Shown: piece after piece, positions 1 to 7,189 of the stretch | Layout of the letters: the number at the start of each line of letters is the position of its first letter | Position numbering within the stretch: the stretch's first letter is position 1 | Notes under the pieces: generated by a model | What the model saw: the letters and a program-made list of their open reading frames with translations, nothing else | What the model was told of the DNA's origin: nothing | The model's database searches: none | Program-made: the position numbers and the translations under genes | Assembly: GCF_017311415.1 (NCBI RefSeq) | Contig: NZ_JAEKIS010000013.1 | Span: 86,025-150,024, forward strand | From: Salipiger abyssi | GTDB lineage: Bacteria; Pseudomonadota; Alphaproteobacteria; Rhodobacterales; Rhodobacteraceae | Length of the DNA: 64,000 bases | Reading direction: 5' to 3'

Positions 1-268
1 GGAACCGCTGCACCAGCGTCGCCTTCAGCGCCTCCTCGCCATGGCAGGCGACGGCGCGCATCCATTCGCCCAGCTCCTCGGAGCTGAGGCCGTAGCGATC
101 CAGCGCCTGTTTTTCAGATAACAGCCCGTAGCGCACCGCCCTGACCACCGCTGCCTTGCGCGAGGCCACCCAGCGTCGTGTTTCCGGCGGCGGCAGGTCG
201 GCGCGGGTCATGATTGTGCCGTCCGGGAGGGTCACCGCGCGCGGGCCGTCGATTTTCTTCAAATACAT
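1..268 (-). CDS. sciP: SciP, CtrA-inhibitory protein (DUF1153), C-terminus cut by window edge
   Basis: SciP is a small helix-turn-helix protein that blocks CtrA-dependent transcription in alphaproteobacteria. The first 89 codons are visible, starting MYLKKIDGPRAVTLPDG and continuing through TRADLPPPETRRWVASRKAA to a DRYGLSSEELGEWMRAV segment. This is the DUF1153/SciP signature almost from end to end. The ATG lies at 266-268 and the rest runs off the left edge. The gene is transcribed away from mnmA, and a CtrA-like TTAA-N7 box lies about 50 bp upstream of the start, which fits the known CtrA control of sciP. Family identity is strong. Regulation by CtrA here is inferred. Confidence 0.88.
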   Translation of the reverse strand, partial: MYLKKIDGPRAVTLPDGTIMTRADLPPPETRRWVASRKAAVVRAVRYGLLSEKQALDRYGLSSEELGEWMRAVACHGEEALKATLVQRF

Positions 269-317
269 TGTTCTTGTCCCAGTCGTTCCGGCTGAGACGT
301 ATTTGACCGCGCACGAT

Positions 318-332
318 TTAACGCTGTCTAAA
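318..332 (-). promoter_or_regulatory. CtrA-like binding site upstream of sciP
   Basis: Read on the minus strand the sequence is TTTA-GACAGCG-TTAA, seven of eight matches to the CtrA consensus TTAA-N7-TTAA with the exact 7-nt spacer. It sits about 50 bp upstream of the sciP start codon. In relatives sciP is itself activated by CtrA, so the position makes sense. Binding is inferred from sequence only. Confidence 0.4.
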
Positions 333-394
333 ACCGCCCCTTGAGAGTGCTTCGCATTTTCCTATATTCCGGCGGTATTCCCCAGGAGAGACCA

Positions 395-1537
395 ATGCCC
401 CTCGACGCCCAGACTCTGAACTCGCTCGGCCTGCCGAAACCGCCGTCGGAGACGCGCGTGGTCGTCGCCATGTCGGGCGGCGTCGACAGCTCGGTCGTGG
501 CGGCAATGCTGGCCGAGGAAGGCTATGACGTGGTGGGCGTGACGCTCCAGCTCTACGATCATGGCGCGGCGCTGGCCAAGAAAGGCGCCTGCTGCGCCGG
601 GATCGACATTCACGACGCGCGCCGCGTGGCCGAACAGATGGGCTTTCCGCATTACGTGCTGGATTACGAGAACATCTTCCGTGACGCGGTGATCGACGAG
701 TTTGCCGAGAGCTATCTCGGCGGCGCCACGCCGGTGCCCTGCATCCGCTGCAACGAGCGGGTGAAGTTCAAGGATCTGCTGGGCACCGCCAAGGATCTCG
801 ACGCCGATTGCATGGCGACCGGCCATTACATCCAGCGCATGCTGGGCGATCACGGCGCCGAGTTGCATTCGGCGGCGGACGCCAATCGCGACCAGAGCTA
901 TTTCCTGTTCTCCACCACGCCAGAGCAGCTCGATTACCTGCGCTTCCCGCTCGGCCACCTGAAGAGCAAGGCCGAGACGCGGGCGCTGGCGGCGAAATAC
1001 GGGCTGAGCGTGGCCGACAAGCCCGACAGCCAGGACATCTGTTTCGTGCCGGACGGCAATTATGCGTCGGTGATCGAAAAGCTGCGTCCGGGCGCCGCCG
1101 AGCCGGGCGAGATCGTGCATGCGGACGGGCGCGTTCTGGGCGAGCACCGGGGCGTCATCCATTACACCATCGGCCAGCGCCGCGGGCTCGGCATCGGCGG
1201 GCTGAGCGAGCCGCTCTATGTGGTCAAGCTCGATGTCGACAACAAGCGCGTGGTGGTGGGCCCGAAAGAGATGCTTGCGACCCGCAAGGTGCCGGTGCGC
1301 GAGATCAACTGGCTGGGCGACGCGCCCTTCACCTCGCAGGCGGAATGGCCGCTCTCGGTCAAGGTGCGCTCGACCCGCCCGCCCCGCGAGGCGGTGATCC
1401 GGCCGATCTCCGAGACCGAGGCAGAGGTCGAGCTGATCGTCGCCGAGGAAGGCGTGAGCCCGGGCCAGGCATGCGTGTTCTACGACCCGAACGGCAGCCG
1501 CATCTTTGGCGGCGGCTGGATCTGGCGGGGGTATTGA
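395..1537 (+). CDS. mnmA: tRNA-specific 2-thiouridylase MnmA
   Basis: MnmA uses ATP and a relayed persulfide to thiolate U34 in the wobble position of tRNA-Lys, -Glu and -Gln. The 380-aa product has the PP-loop SGGVDSS at residues 27-33. It has a catalytic cysteine in PCIRCN (Cys119) and the second redox cysteine in [11 protein letters not shown] (Cys216). The C-terminal region is the usual beta-barrel domain with an FGGGWI ending. The ATG at 395 is preceded by AGGAG seven bases upstream, so it is preferred to in-frame starts further upstream. The gene is monocistronic and diverges from sciP. Length and all key residues are normal. Confidence 0.97.
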   Translation: MPLDAQTLNSLGLPKPPSETRVVVAMSGGVDSSVVAAMLAEEGYDVVGVTLQLYDHGAALAKKGACCAGIDIHDARRVAEQMGFPHYVLDYENIFRDAVIDEFAESYLGGATPVPCIRCNERVKFKDLLGTAKDLDADCMATGHYIQRMLGDHGAELHSAADANRDQSYFLFSTTPEQLDYLRFPLGHLKSKAETRALAAKYGLSVADKPDSQDICFVPDGNYASVIEKLRPGAAEPGEIVHADGRVLGEHRGVIHYTIGQRRGLGIGGLSEPLYVVKLDVDNKRVVVGPKEMLATRKVPVREINWLGDAPFTSQAEWPLSVKVRSTRPPREAVIRPISETEAEVELIVAEEGVSPGQACVFYDPNGSRIFGGGWIWRGY

Positions 1538-1555
1538 GCGGCGGTTGACGGGAGT

Positions 1556-1579
1556 GGTGGGCAGATTGCCCACCCTACG
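1556..1579. repeat. Short interspersed palindrome GGTGGGCA-N3-TGCCCACC, copy 1
   Basis: An 8-bp stem with a 3-nt loop (GAT) is followed by CTACG. The same unit occurs at 11940-11996 (two inverted copies), 46385-46408 and 54993-55016 in this window, always between genes. It behaves like a REP-type extragenic palindrome. Here it lies just 3' of mnmA and could act as a transcript-end structure. Confidence 0.75.
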
Positions 1580-1596
1580 AGTGCCGGCCCAGACAG

Positions 1597-1830
1597 AGCC
1601 GCGCCATCGCCGGCCCGTGGGGTGGCGACCTCACCTCTGAGCTTCTCGATTTATCCCAGCCACATCCGAAAGACCTCGACACTTCGCGCTGACGTCACCA
1701 AATCGCCAGCCCGTCACGCCAAAGGCGTGCCGATTATAAACGGCGCACCTTTGGTGCGACGGGACGGGTCATGCCAGAGGCATGCCTTCAGCATGACGAT
1801 GGCGCGGCGGCCTTCGGCCTTGTCCCGCGC
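1597..1830. repeat. Long interspersed repeat element, copy 1 (with internal insertion)
   Basis: This copy shares about 115 bp of near-identical sequence with 55054-55167. The shared part runs from AGCCGCGCCATCGCC through a conserved core TCGATTTATCCC, then CACATCCGAAAGACCT, and ends at AAATCGCCAGCCC. The inverted partner of the left arm (CGATGGCGCGGCGG) is at 1797-1810. About 85 bp of extra palindromic sequence separates the core from that partner, and this extra sequence is missing in the second copy. It fits a miniature inverted-repeat element or a large REP-like unit. No ORF is visible inside. Confidence 0.65.
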
Positions 1831-1869
1831 CAGGGCAATGCTCCGCCGTAGGCAGGGCACTCTGCCTAC
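1715..1869. repeat. Cluster of short triloop hairpins between convergent genes
   Basis: Three successive 15-bp perfect hairpins share one design, six-base arms around a 3-nt loop. They are CACGCC-AAA-GGCGTG (1715-1729), CGCACC-TTT-GGTGCG (1744-1758) and CATGCC-AGA-GGCATG (1770-1784). A fourth hairpin, GTAGGCAG/CTGCCTAC with a 6-nt loop, sits at 1848-1869, just 3' of the esterase stop. The whole 1538-1876 gap between the convergent mnmA and esterase genes is therefore structured, with no coding potential seen. The last hairpin may end one or both transcripts, although it has no T-tract. Confidence 0.55.
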
Positions 1870-1876
1870 CGTCCCC

Positions 1877-2542
1877 TCAGAACCCGCACTTGTCCCGCAA
1901 GAAGGCCAGCGCCACCGACAGCCCGTCGGGCGCGATGCCGTGGCCGGTGCCCTTCATGATATGGGCATAGACCTCTTTCCAACCCGCCTCCTGCAAGGCC
2001 TCCGCCGCGTCGGGCAGCGATTGCGGCGGCACCACATCGTCGGCATCGCCATGCACCAGCAGCACCGGCGGGCGGCTCACCACCTCGTCGGCCAGCAGCT
2101 CGGGCTGCAACAGGCGCCCGGAAAACCCGACCACGCCGGCAACCTCATCCTCGCGGCGCGGCGCCACATGCAGCGCCATCATCGTGCCCTGCGAAAACCC
2201 GACCAGCGCCACCTGTTCGGGCAGCAGATCCTCGTCGACCATCAGGGCGTCGAGAAAGGCATTGAGATCCTCCACCGCGCGCGCCATTCCGGATTCCTGC
2301 TCCTCCTCGGAGGAGCCGTCGAGCCAGGGGATCGGGAACCACTGATAGCCGAAGGGCGCCCCGGCGCAGCTCTCGGGCGCGTCGGGCGCCACAAAGAGCG
2401 TGTCGGGCAGATGCTCGCCCAGCGGATCGGCCAGCCCCAGAAGATCGGCCCCGTTGGCGCCATAGCCGTGCAGGAAGACCACGCAGGAGCGTTTCTCACC
2501 CGAGACGGGCTCCTTGCGGCCGGTTTGCAGAACGCGGGTCAT
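1877..2542 (-). CDS. Alpha/beta-hydrolase, carboxylesterase/phospholipase family
   Basis: A 221-aa serine hydrolase of the phospholipase/carboxylesterase type (PF02230-like). It has the nucleophile elbow GFSQG (Ser117), the acid in HGDADDVVP (Asp168 or Asp169) and the histidine in GTGHGIAP (His201). FLHGYGANG near residues 23-31 supplies the oxyanion-hole strand. There is no signal peptide, so it is cytosolic. The start overlaps the stop of the upstream glycosylase gene as ATGA, making it the last gene of a three-gene operon with cobK and the glycosylase. The natural substrate is unknown; these enzymes usually act on short acyl esters. Confidence 0.88.
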   Translation of the reverse strand: MTRVLQTGRKEPVSGEKRSCVVFLHGYGANGADLLGLADPLGEHLPDTLFVAPDAPESCAGAPFGYQWFPIPWLDGSSEEEQESGMARAVEDLNAFLDALMVDEDLLPEQVALVGFSQGTMMALHVAPRREDEVAGVVGFSGRLLQPELLADEVVSRPPVLLVHGDADDVVPPQSLPDAAEALQEAGWKEVYAHIMKGTGHGIAPDGLSVALAFLRDKCGF

Positions 2543-3174
2543 ACGATCCCCTCTCGCTGTTTCGCCACATGGTAGTAGGCCCAGAGCGCCCGTGCTGCAA
2601 CCGATCTCCAGGGACTCCAGGCCTCGGCCATCTGGCGCAGCGCGCGCTCCTTGGGCCGCTCCGGCAGATCGAAGAGCAGCCGGGCGGATTCCTGCAAGGC
2701 CAGATCGCCGGGCGCAAAGACATCGGCGCGGCCGAGCGAGAACATGGCATAGATCTCGGCGGTCCAGATCCCGATGCCCTTCACCGCGACCAGCGTCTCG
2801 ACCACTTCTCCCGTGGGCGCGTGGCGCAGCGCATCGAAGTCGATGCCGGCCTCGGCCAGCGCGCGGGCATAGCCGGCCTTCTGCCGCGAGAGACCGAGCG
2901 CGCGCAGCCCCTCCTCATCGGTCGCGAGAATCGCGTCGGGCGTGGTCATGCCCGCCGCCTCCAGCTTGGCCCAGATCGCCCGGGCCGAGGCGACGCTGAC
3001 CTGCTGGCTGACAATGGCCGAGAGAAGCTGCCCGAACCCGTCCGGGCGCAGGCGCAGCGGCAGCGGGCCGGTGCGCTCCAACGCCCGGGCAAAGCGCGGC
3101 TCGGCCTCGGCAAGCCAGCTCGCGCCCTCGGCAACGCAGGCGTCGCCCTCGATTATGCGTCCAATCTCAGCCAT
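2539..3174 (-). CDS. DNA-3-methyladenine glycosylase, AlkA/HhH-GPD type
   Basis: Base-excision glycosylase expected to remove alkylated purines from DNA. The 211-aa protein has the helix-hairpin-helix VAVKGIGIWTAEIY (about 130-142) followed by the catalytic aspartate in APGDLAL (Asp157), the HhH-GPD hallmark. It lacks the N-terminal AlkA beta-domain, which is usual for the short bacterial form. The ATG at 3172-3174 was chosen over longer in-frame extensions because those run deep into cobK. It overlaps the cobK end by 22 bp and the esterase start by 4 bp, so translation is probably coupled. No Fe-S cysteine motif is present, which excludes the MutY/Nth types. Confidence 0.88.
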   Translation of the reverse strand: MAEIGRIIEGDACVAEGASWLAEAEPRFARALERTGPLPLRLRPDGFGQLLSAIVSQQVSVASARAIWAKLEAAGMTTPDAILATDEEGLRALGLSRQKAGYARALAEAGIDFDALRHAPTGEVVETLVAVKGIGIWTAEIYAMFSLGRADVFAPGDLALQESARLLFDLPERPKERALRQMAEAWSPWRSVAARALWAYYHVAKQREGIV

Positions 3175-3881
3175 CGCCCCGCCCAGTCCATTGCCTCGCG
3201 CACCGTTTCGACCCGCGCGCCCTCTGGGCGGCGCGGGCGGGCCAGCATCGCCACCGGCAGCCCCAGCGCCCGCGCGGCGGCGAGCTTTGGCCAGCCGCCG
3301 GCACCGCCCGCATTGTGGGGAATCAGCCAGCCGATTCCCAGCCGCCGGATCAGCGCCGCCTCGCCGCGCGGCGTGAACGGCCCCTGTCTCGGCAGAAAGC
3401 GTCCGCGCCGCAGCGGAAATCCGCCCATCGCCGGCGACAGGGTTCGGGCATAGACAAAGCCGTCGAAATTGCGCAGCCCGGCCAGCCGCCCGCGCCCCAG
3501 CGAGGCCAGCACCGTGGCGCCGCAAGGCACGCAGGCCGCCGCCTCGCTGGCATGGCGCAGCATCGCCCAGCGGTCGCCGCGCCCGGGGCGCCATTCCGGG
3601 CGCACCAGTTGCAGATGCGGCAGCCCCAGCGAGGCGCAGGCGTGCGCGGTGGCAAAGGCGGTGTCGTCATCGCAGGGATGCGCCGCCTCGATCACTGCGC
3701 CCACCCCCTGCGCCGCCAGCCAACCCGCCGTCACCGGCCCGTGGCTCACCGGCGCCGGCCAGGGGCGCGGCATCCGCTCGGGCGCGGAAAGCCGCACGGC
3801 GCAGCCCGGCAGGCGCGAGGCCAGCGCGCGGGCCTCGGCAGAGCCGCCGACGATCAGAACAGAGGCGTGAAAATCCTTCAT
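3153..3881 (-). CDS. cobK: Precorrin-6A / cobalt-precorrin-6A reductase
   Basis: CobK/CbiJ reduces precorrin-6A to precorrin-6B with NADPH during corrin ring synthesis. The 242-aa product opens with the dinucleotide-fold stretch VLIVGGSAEARALASRL, has AAHPCDDD in the middle and ends with the family's IPHNAGG and KLAAARALGLPVAML segments. It is an orphan: no other cob gene lies nearby, and it heads an operon with a DNA glycosylase and an esterase. The upstream gap to the MFS gene (under 90 bp) is too short for a full cobalamin riboswitch, and none was seen. Confidence 0.85.
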   Translation of the reverse strand: MKDFHASVLIVGGSAEARALASRLPGCAVRLSAPERMPRPWPAPVSHGPVTAGWLAAQGVGAVIEAAHPCDDDTAFATAHACASLGLPHLQLVRPEWRPGRGDRWAMLRHASEAAACVPCGATVLASLGRGRLAGLRNFDGFVYARTLSPAMGGFPLRRGRFLPRQGPFTPRGEAALIRRLGIGWLIPHNAGGAGGWPKLAAARALGLPVAMLARPRRPEGARVETVREAMDWAGRWLRLDA

Positions 3882-3968
3882 CCTCTCCCTCTTAGCCGCC
3901 CTGACTGTGCGCTGCCAAACATATTCCCCCCTTGCGATAGGTCGCGCCGCATCCTACGGCTTGCCCCC

Positions 3969-5183
3969 ATGGATACCGTTCAAGACTCCCGCGCCAAACG
4001 CAACGTCACCGTGCTGGTGGCCGCGCAGGCCCTTCTCGGCGCGCAGATGCCGATGATCTTCACCATCGGCGGGCTGGCGGGACAGTCGCTTGCCGGCAAT
4101 CCCTGTTTCGCCACGCTGCCGATCTCGATGATCGTGCTGGGCTCGATGCTGGCGGCGACGCCGGTCTCGGCCTTCATGCAGCGCTTTGGCCGCCGCGCGG
4201 GATTCGCGCTCGGCACGCTGGGCGGCGCGCTTGGTGGCGCAGTGGGCGCCTGGGGGCTCTATACCGCCTCCTTCCCGATCTTCCTGCTGGGCAGCCTGCT
4301 GACCGGCATCTACATGTCGGCGCAGGGCTTTTACCGCTTTGCCGCCGCCGACACCGCGTCGGAGGCGTTCCGGCCCAAGGCGATCTCCTACGTGATGGCG
4401 GGCGGGCTGCTGGCGGCGGTGATCGGGCCGCAGCTTGTGAAACTCACGGCCAATGCCTTCGTCATCCCCTTCCTCGGCACCTATGCGGCGGTGATCGCCG
4501 TGAACCTCGTGGGCTCTGTGATGTTCCTCTTCCTCGACATCCCCAAGCCGCCGGTGCCCGCCCATGACGCCCCCAAGGGCCGCAGCCGCTGGGAGCTGCT
4601 GACCACGCCGCGCATCGCCGTGGCGGTGATCTGCGCCATGGTGAGCTATGCGCTGATGAACCTGGTGATGACCTCGACGCCGCTGGCGGTGGTGGGCTGC
4701 GGGTTCGAGACCGGCGACGCCGCCAATATCGTCACCGCGCACGTTCTGGCGATGTATGTGCCCTCCTTCTTCACCGGCCACATGATCGGTCGCTTCGGGG
4801 TGGAAAAGGTCGTCGCCCTGGGGCTCTTCATCCTTGCCTGCGCCGGTGGCGTGGCGCTGATGGGCGTCGAGCTGGAGCAGTTCTTCCTGGCGCTGGTGCT
4901 GCTGGGCATCGGCTGGAATTTCGGCTTCATCGGCGCCACCACCATGCTGGCCGGCGCGCATGAGGCGCATGAGCGCGGCCGCATGCAGGGGCTAAACGAC
5001 CTGCTGGTCTTTGGCGGCGTGACCATGGCCTCGCTGGCCTCGGGCGGGCTGATGAACTGCTCAGGCGGCACCGCGCAGGAGGGCTGGACGGCGGTCAACA
5101 TGGCCATGGCGCCCTTCCTGATGCTCGCCGGCGGCGCGCTGATCTGGCTGGTGCTGCGCCCGCAGGAACAGGCGGCGGAGTAA
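3969..5183 (+). CDS. Major facilitator superfamily transporter
   Basis: A 404-aa integral membrane protein with roughly 12 hydrophobic helices and no large soluble domain, as in MFS transporters. The MQRFGRRAGF segment after the second helix resembles the MFS A-motif, and GRFGVEKVVALG recurs at the equivalent place in the second half. The ATG at 3969 is favoured because the upstream in-frame sequence is antisense to cobK. It diverges from cobK and converges on the enoyl-CoA hydratase gene. Its substrate cannot be told from sequence. Confidence 0.85.
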   Translation: MDTVQDSRAKRNVTVLVAAQALLGAQMPMIFTIGGLAGQSLAGNPCFATLPISMIVLGSMLAATPVSAFMQRFGRRAGFALGTLGGALGGAVGAWGLYTASFPIFLLGSLLTGIYMSAQGFYRFAAADTASEAFRPKAISYVMAGGLLAAVIGPQLVKLTANAFVIPFLGTYAAVIAVNLVGSVMFLFLDIPKPPVPAHDAPKGRSRWELLTTPRIAVAVICAMVSYALMNLVMTSTPLAVVGCGFETGDAANIVTAHVLAMYVPSFFTGHMIGRFGVEKVVALGLFILACAGGVALMGVELEQFFLALVLLGIGWNFGFIGATTMLAGAHEAHERGRMQGLNDLLVFGGVTMASLASGGLMNCSGGTAQEGWTAVNMAMAPFLMLAGGALIWLVLRPQEQAAE

Positions 5184-5195
5184 CCCGCCGCCGCG

Positions 5196-5972
5196 CTACC
5201 GTCCCTCGAAGCTCGGCGGACGCTTTTCGAGGAAGGCCACCACGCCCTCCTTGAAATCGCGGCTCTTGCCGCATTCGCCCTGAAGCCGCGACTCGAGCTC
5301 CACCTGGGTGTCGAGATCGTTCTCGAAGGCGCCGCGCAGCGCGGTCTTGATGCGGGCATAGGTCTGGGTCGGCCCATTGGCCAGATGCGCCGCCCGGGCG
5401 CGCCACACCGCCTCGAATTCCGCATCCGGCACCGCCTCCCAGATCATCCCCCAGTCATCGGCCTGCCGCGCGCTGATGCGGTCGGCAAAGAGCGCCGCCC
5501 CCATCGCCTTGGCAAGCCCCATCTGGCGCGGCAGTGCCCAGGTGCCGCCGGCATCGGGGATAAGCCCGATACGTGCAAAGGCCTGCATGAAGAACGCGCT
5601 TTCCGTCGCGATCACCACGTCATGGGCCAGCGCCAGATTGGCCCCCGCGCCCGCCGCAGCCCCGTTCACCGCCGCGATGGTCGGCAGCGGGCAATCGACG
5701 ATGGCATTCAGCATCGGCGCGTATTCGTCGCGCAGCACCCGCTCCAGGTCGATATTGGCCGCCGTCTCGCGGTCGCCGAGATCCTGACCCGAGCAGAAGG
5801 CCCGGCCTTCGCCGGTCATCACCAGCACCCGGGCCGTGCGCCCGGCCTGGCGCACCGCGTCGGCGATCTCGGCGCGCATCTGGGTATTGAGCGCGTTCAT
5901 CACCTCGGGCCGGGACAGGGTGATCAGCGCCACCCCCTCCGCCTCCTCCAGTTTGATCGTGTCGTAAATCAT
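5196..5972 (-). CDS. Enoyl-CoA hydratase/isomerase family protein, PaaG-like
   Basis: A 258-aa crotonase-fold enzyme. It has the CoA-binding FCSGQDLGD and the oxyanion-hole stretch NGAAAGAGANLALAHD. The run AFARIGLIPDAGGTWALPR followed by DDWGMIWE is closest to PaaG, the oxepin-forming 1,2-epoxyphenylacetyl-CoA isomerase. However, no other phenylacetate genes lie nearby, so the role could be another acyl-CoA hydration or isomerisation. The ATG at 5972 gives the usual family N-terminus; an upstream ATG at 6008 would add 12 unrelated residues. Function beyond the family is inferred. Confidence 0.85.
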   Translation of the reverse strand: MIYDTIKLEEAEGVALITLSRPEVMNALNTQMRAEIADAVRQAGRTARVLVMTGEGRAFCSGQDLGDRETAANIDLERVLRDEYAPMLNAIVDCPLPTIAAVNGAAAGAGANLALAHDVVIATESAFFMQAFARIGLIPDAGGTWALPRQMGLAKAMGAALFADRISARQADDWGMIWEAVPDAEFEAVWRARAAHLANGPTQTYARIKTALRGAFENDLDTQVELESRLQGECGKSRDFKEGVVAFLEKRPPSFEGR

Positions 5973-6042
5973 GTCCCGCCTCGCTGTCGCATCGGGCGCA
6001 TGGAACACGGAACCGACCGGTTTGGCAAAGGCAAACCCCGCC

Positions 6043-6543
6043 TCAGAGCCGCGCCGAAAGCGCCGCGATCAGCGCCCGCGCCTCGGGCGGCGGCGCCTGC
6101 TCGCGGCGCAGATAGACCGCACCGTCCACGGTGCGCGTCACCAGCCCGGCCTCGACCATCGACCGGCGGAGCTGCGCGGCATCGCGGAACCCGGTCAGCG
6201 CGTCGATACGGACACTGATCTGGCGCTCGCTCATCTCCTGCCGCGCGGGAAGCTGCGCCCAGAGCGGCCAGAGGCAGAGCCATTGCATCCGCGTGCGCCC
6301 GGGAAAGCGCATCAGCCGCCCCTGCCCGTCGAAATGCCGCAGCGCGCGCTCGACCCGCTTGCGATCCGCCTGAGGCGCGGGCGCATGGCTGGCACGCAGA
6401 TGCTGGTAATTGCGGTAGCCCGCCGCGCGGGCGATCTGCCCCAGCATCTCCAGATGCGAAGGCGGGCTGGCGAGCCCTGCGCGCAGGCTGCGGGCGAAAT
6501 GCGACAGATCGTCGATCGTCAGGGATATCACGTCACGGGTCAT
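6043..6543 (-). CDS. DUF2087 domain protein
   Basis: A 166-aa protein. Residues about 65-155 match the DUF2087 pattern: HFDGQGRLMRFPGR, then a helix, SERQISVRIDAL, LRRSMVEAGLVTR and a G-x-Y ending. The N-terminal 50 residues contain MLGQIARAAGYRNYQHLRA, a short helical module also seen fused to other regulatory domains. DUF2087 is thought to be a winged-helix-like nucleic-acid-binding module in some regulators, so a transcriptional role is possible but unproven. The gene stands alone between the hydratase and ccmH genes. Confidence 0.75.
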   Translation of the reverse strand: MTRDVISLTIDDLSHFARSLRAGLASPPSHLEMLGQIARAAGYRNYQHLRASHAPAPQADRKRVERALRHFDGQGRLMRFPGRTRMQWLCLWPLWAQLPARQEMSERQISVRIDALTGFRDAAQLRRSMVEAGLVTRTVDGAVYLRREQAPPPEARALIAALSARL

Positions 6544-6697
6544 CAGATCCTCCGGAACCGATACCGCGCCCCTCTCGGGGTGGAGATCCGCCCTTGTCCA
6601 TCGGGTATCGCCGGGGAAAGGAAAAGCGATGAAGATGCAGGTTTAGCGACTGGCGGAGACTGGGTGAACTGCCGACCCTGCCCGTGCTTTAGCAGGC

Positions 6698-7189
6698 TCA
6701 GCCCTGCTCGTCCAGAATCTGCCGCAGCCGCGCGCGCTCTTCGTCGGAAAGCCCTGCCTCGCTCGCCGGCGTCGCGGTGGCGCGACCGCGCAGGTAGAAC
6801 CCCGCCGTGATCAGCGCCAGCACAAAGAGGATCGGCCCCGCCGCCCAGAGCAGCCAATTCCAGCCGCCGGAGGTGGGTTTCAGCAGCACGAACTCGCCAT
6901 AGCGATCGACGAGATACTCGACGACCTCTTCGTTGCTGTCGCCCTCGACCAGCCGCTCGCGCACCAGAAGGCGCAGGTCGCGTGCCAGAGAGGCGTTGGA
7001 ATCGTCGATATTCTCGTTCTGACAGACCAGGCAGCGCAGCCCCTTGGAGATCTCACGCGCCCGCGCCTCCAGCGCCGGATCGTCGAGCATCTCGTCGGGC
7101 TGCACGGCGGCGGCGAGATTGGCCACCAGCAGGAACGCGAGCGTCAGCAGCGCCGGGGATCTGCCCAGCCAGACAATCAGCCGTCTCAT
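6698..7189 (-). CDS. ccmH: Cytochrome c-type biogenesis protein CcmH
   Basis: CcmH is the periplasmic thiol-redox subunit that presents reduced apocytochrome c to the CcmF heme lyase. The 163-aa protein has an N-terminal signal/anchor helix, the redox motif LRCLVCQNEN (Cys53 and Cys56), the family stretch YLVDRYGEFVLL, and a C-terminal membrane helix at about 112-133. Its start overlaps the ccmF stop by 4 bp (ATGA), so the two are made together. The long C-terminal TPR part found in enterobacterial CcmH is absent, as is normal in alphaproteobacteria. Confidence 0.95.
   Translation of the reverse strand: MRRLIVWLGRSPALLTLAFLLVANLAAAVQPDEMLDDPALEARAREISKGLRCLVCQNENIDDSNASLARDLRLLVRERLVEGDSNEEVVEYLVDRYGEFVLLKPTSGGWNWLLWAAGPILFVLALITAGFYLRGRATATPASEAGLSDEERARLRQILDEQG

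Noticed and set aside
3882..3968. Possible cobalamin riboswitch before cobK
   Set aside because: The gap is under 90 bp and lacks the B12-box; no structure fits.
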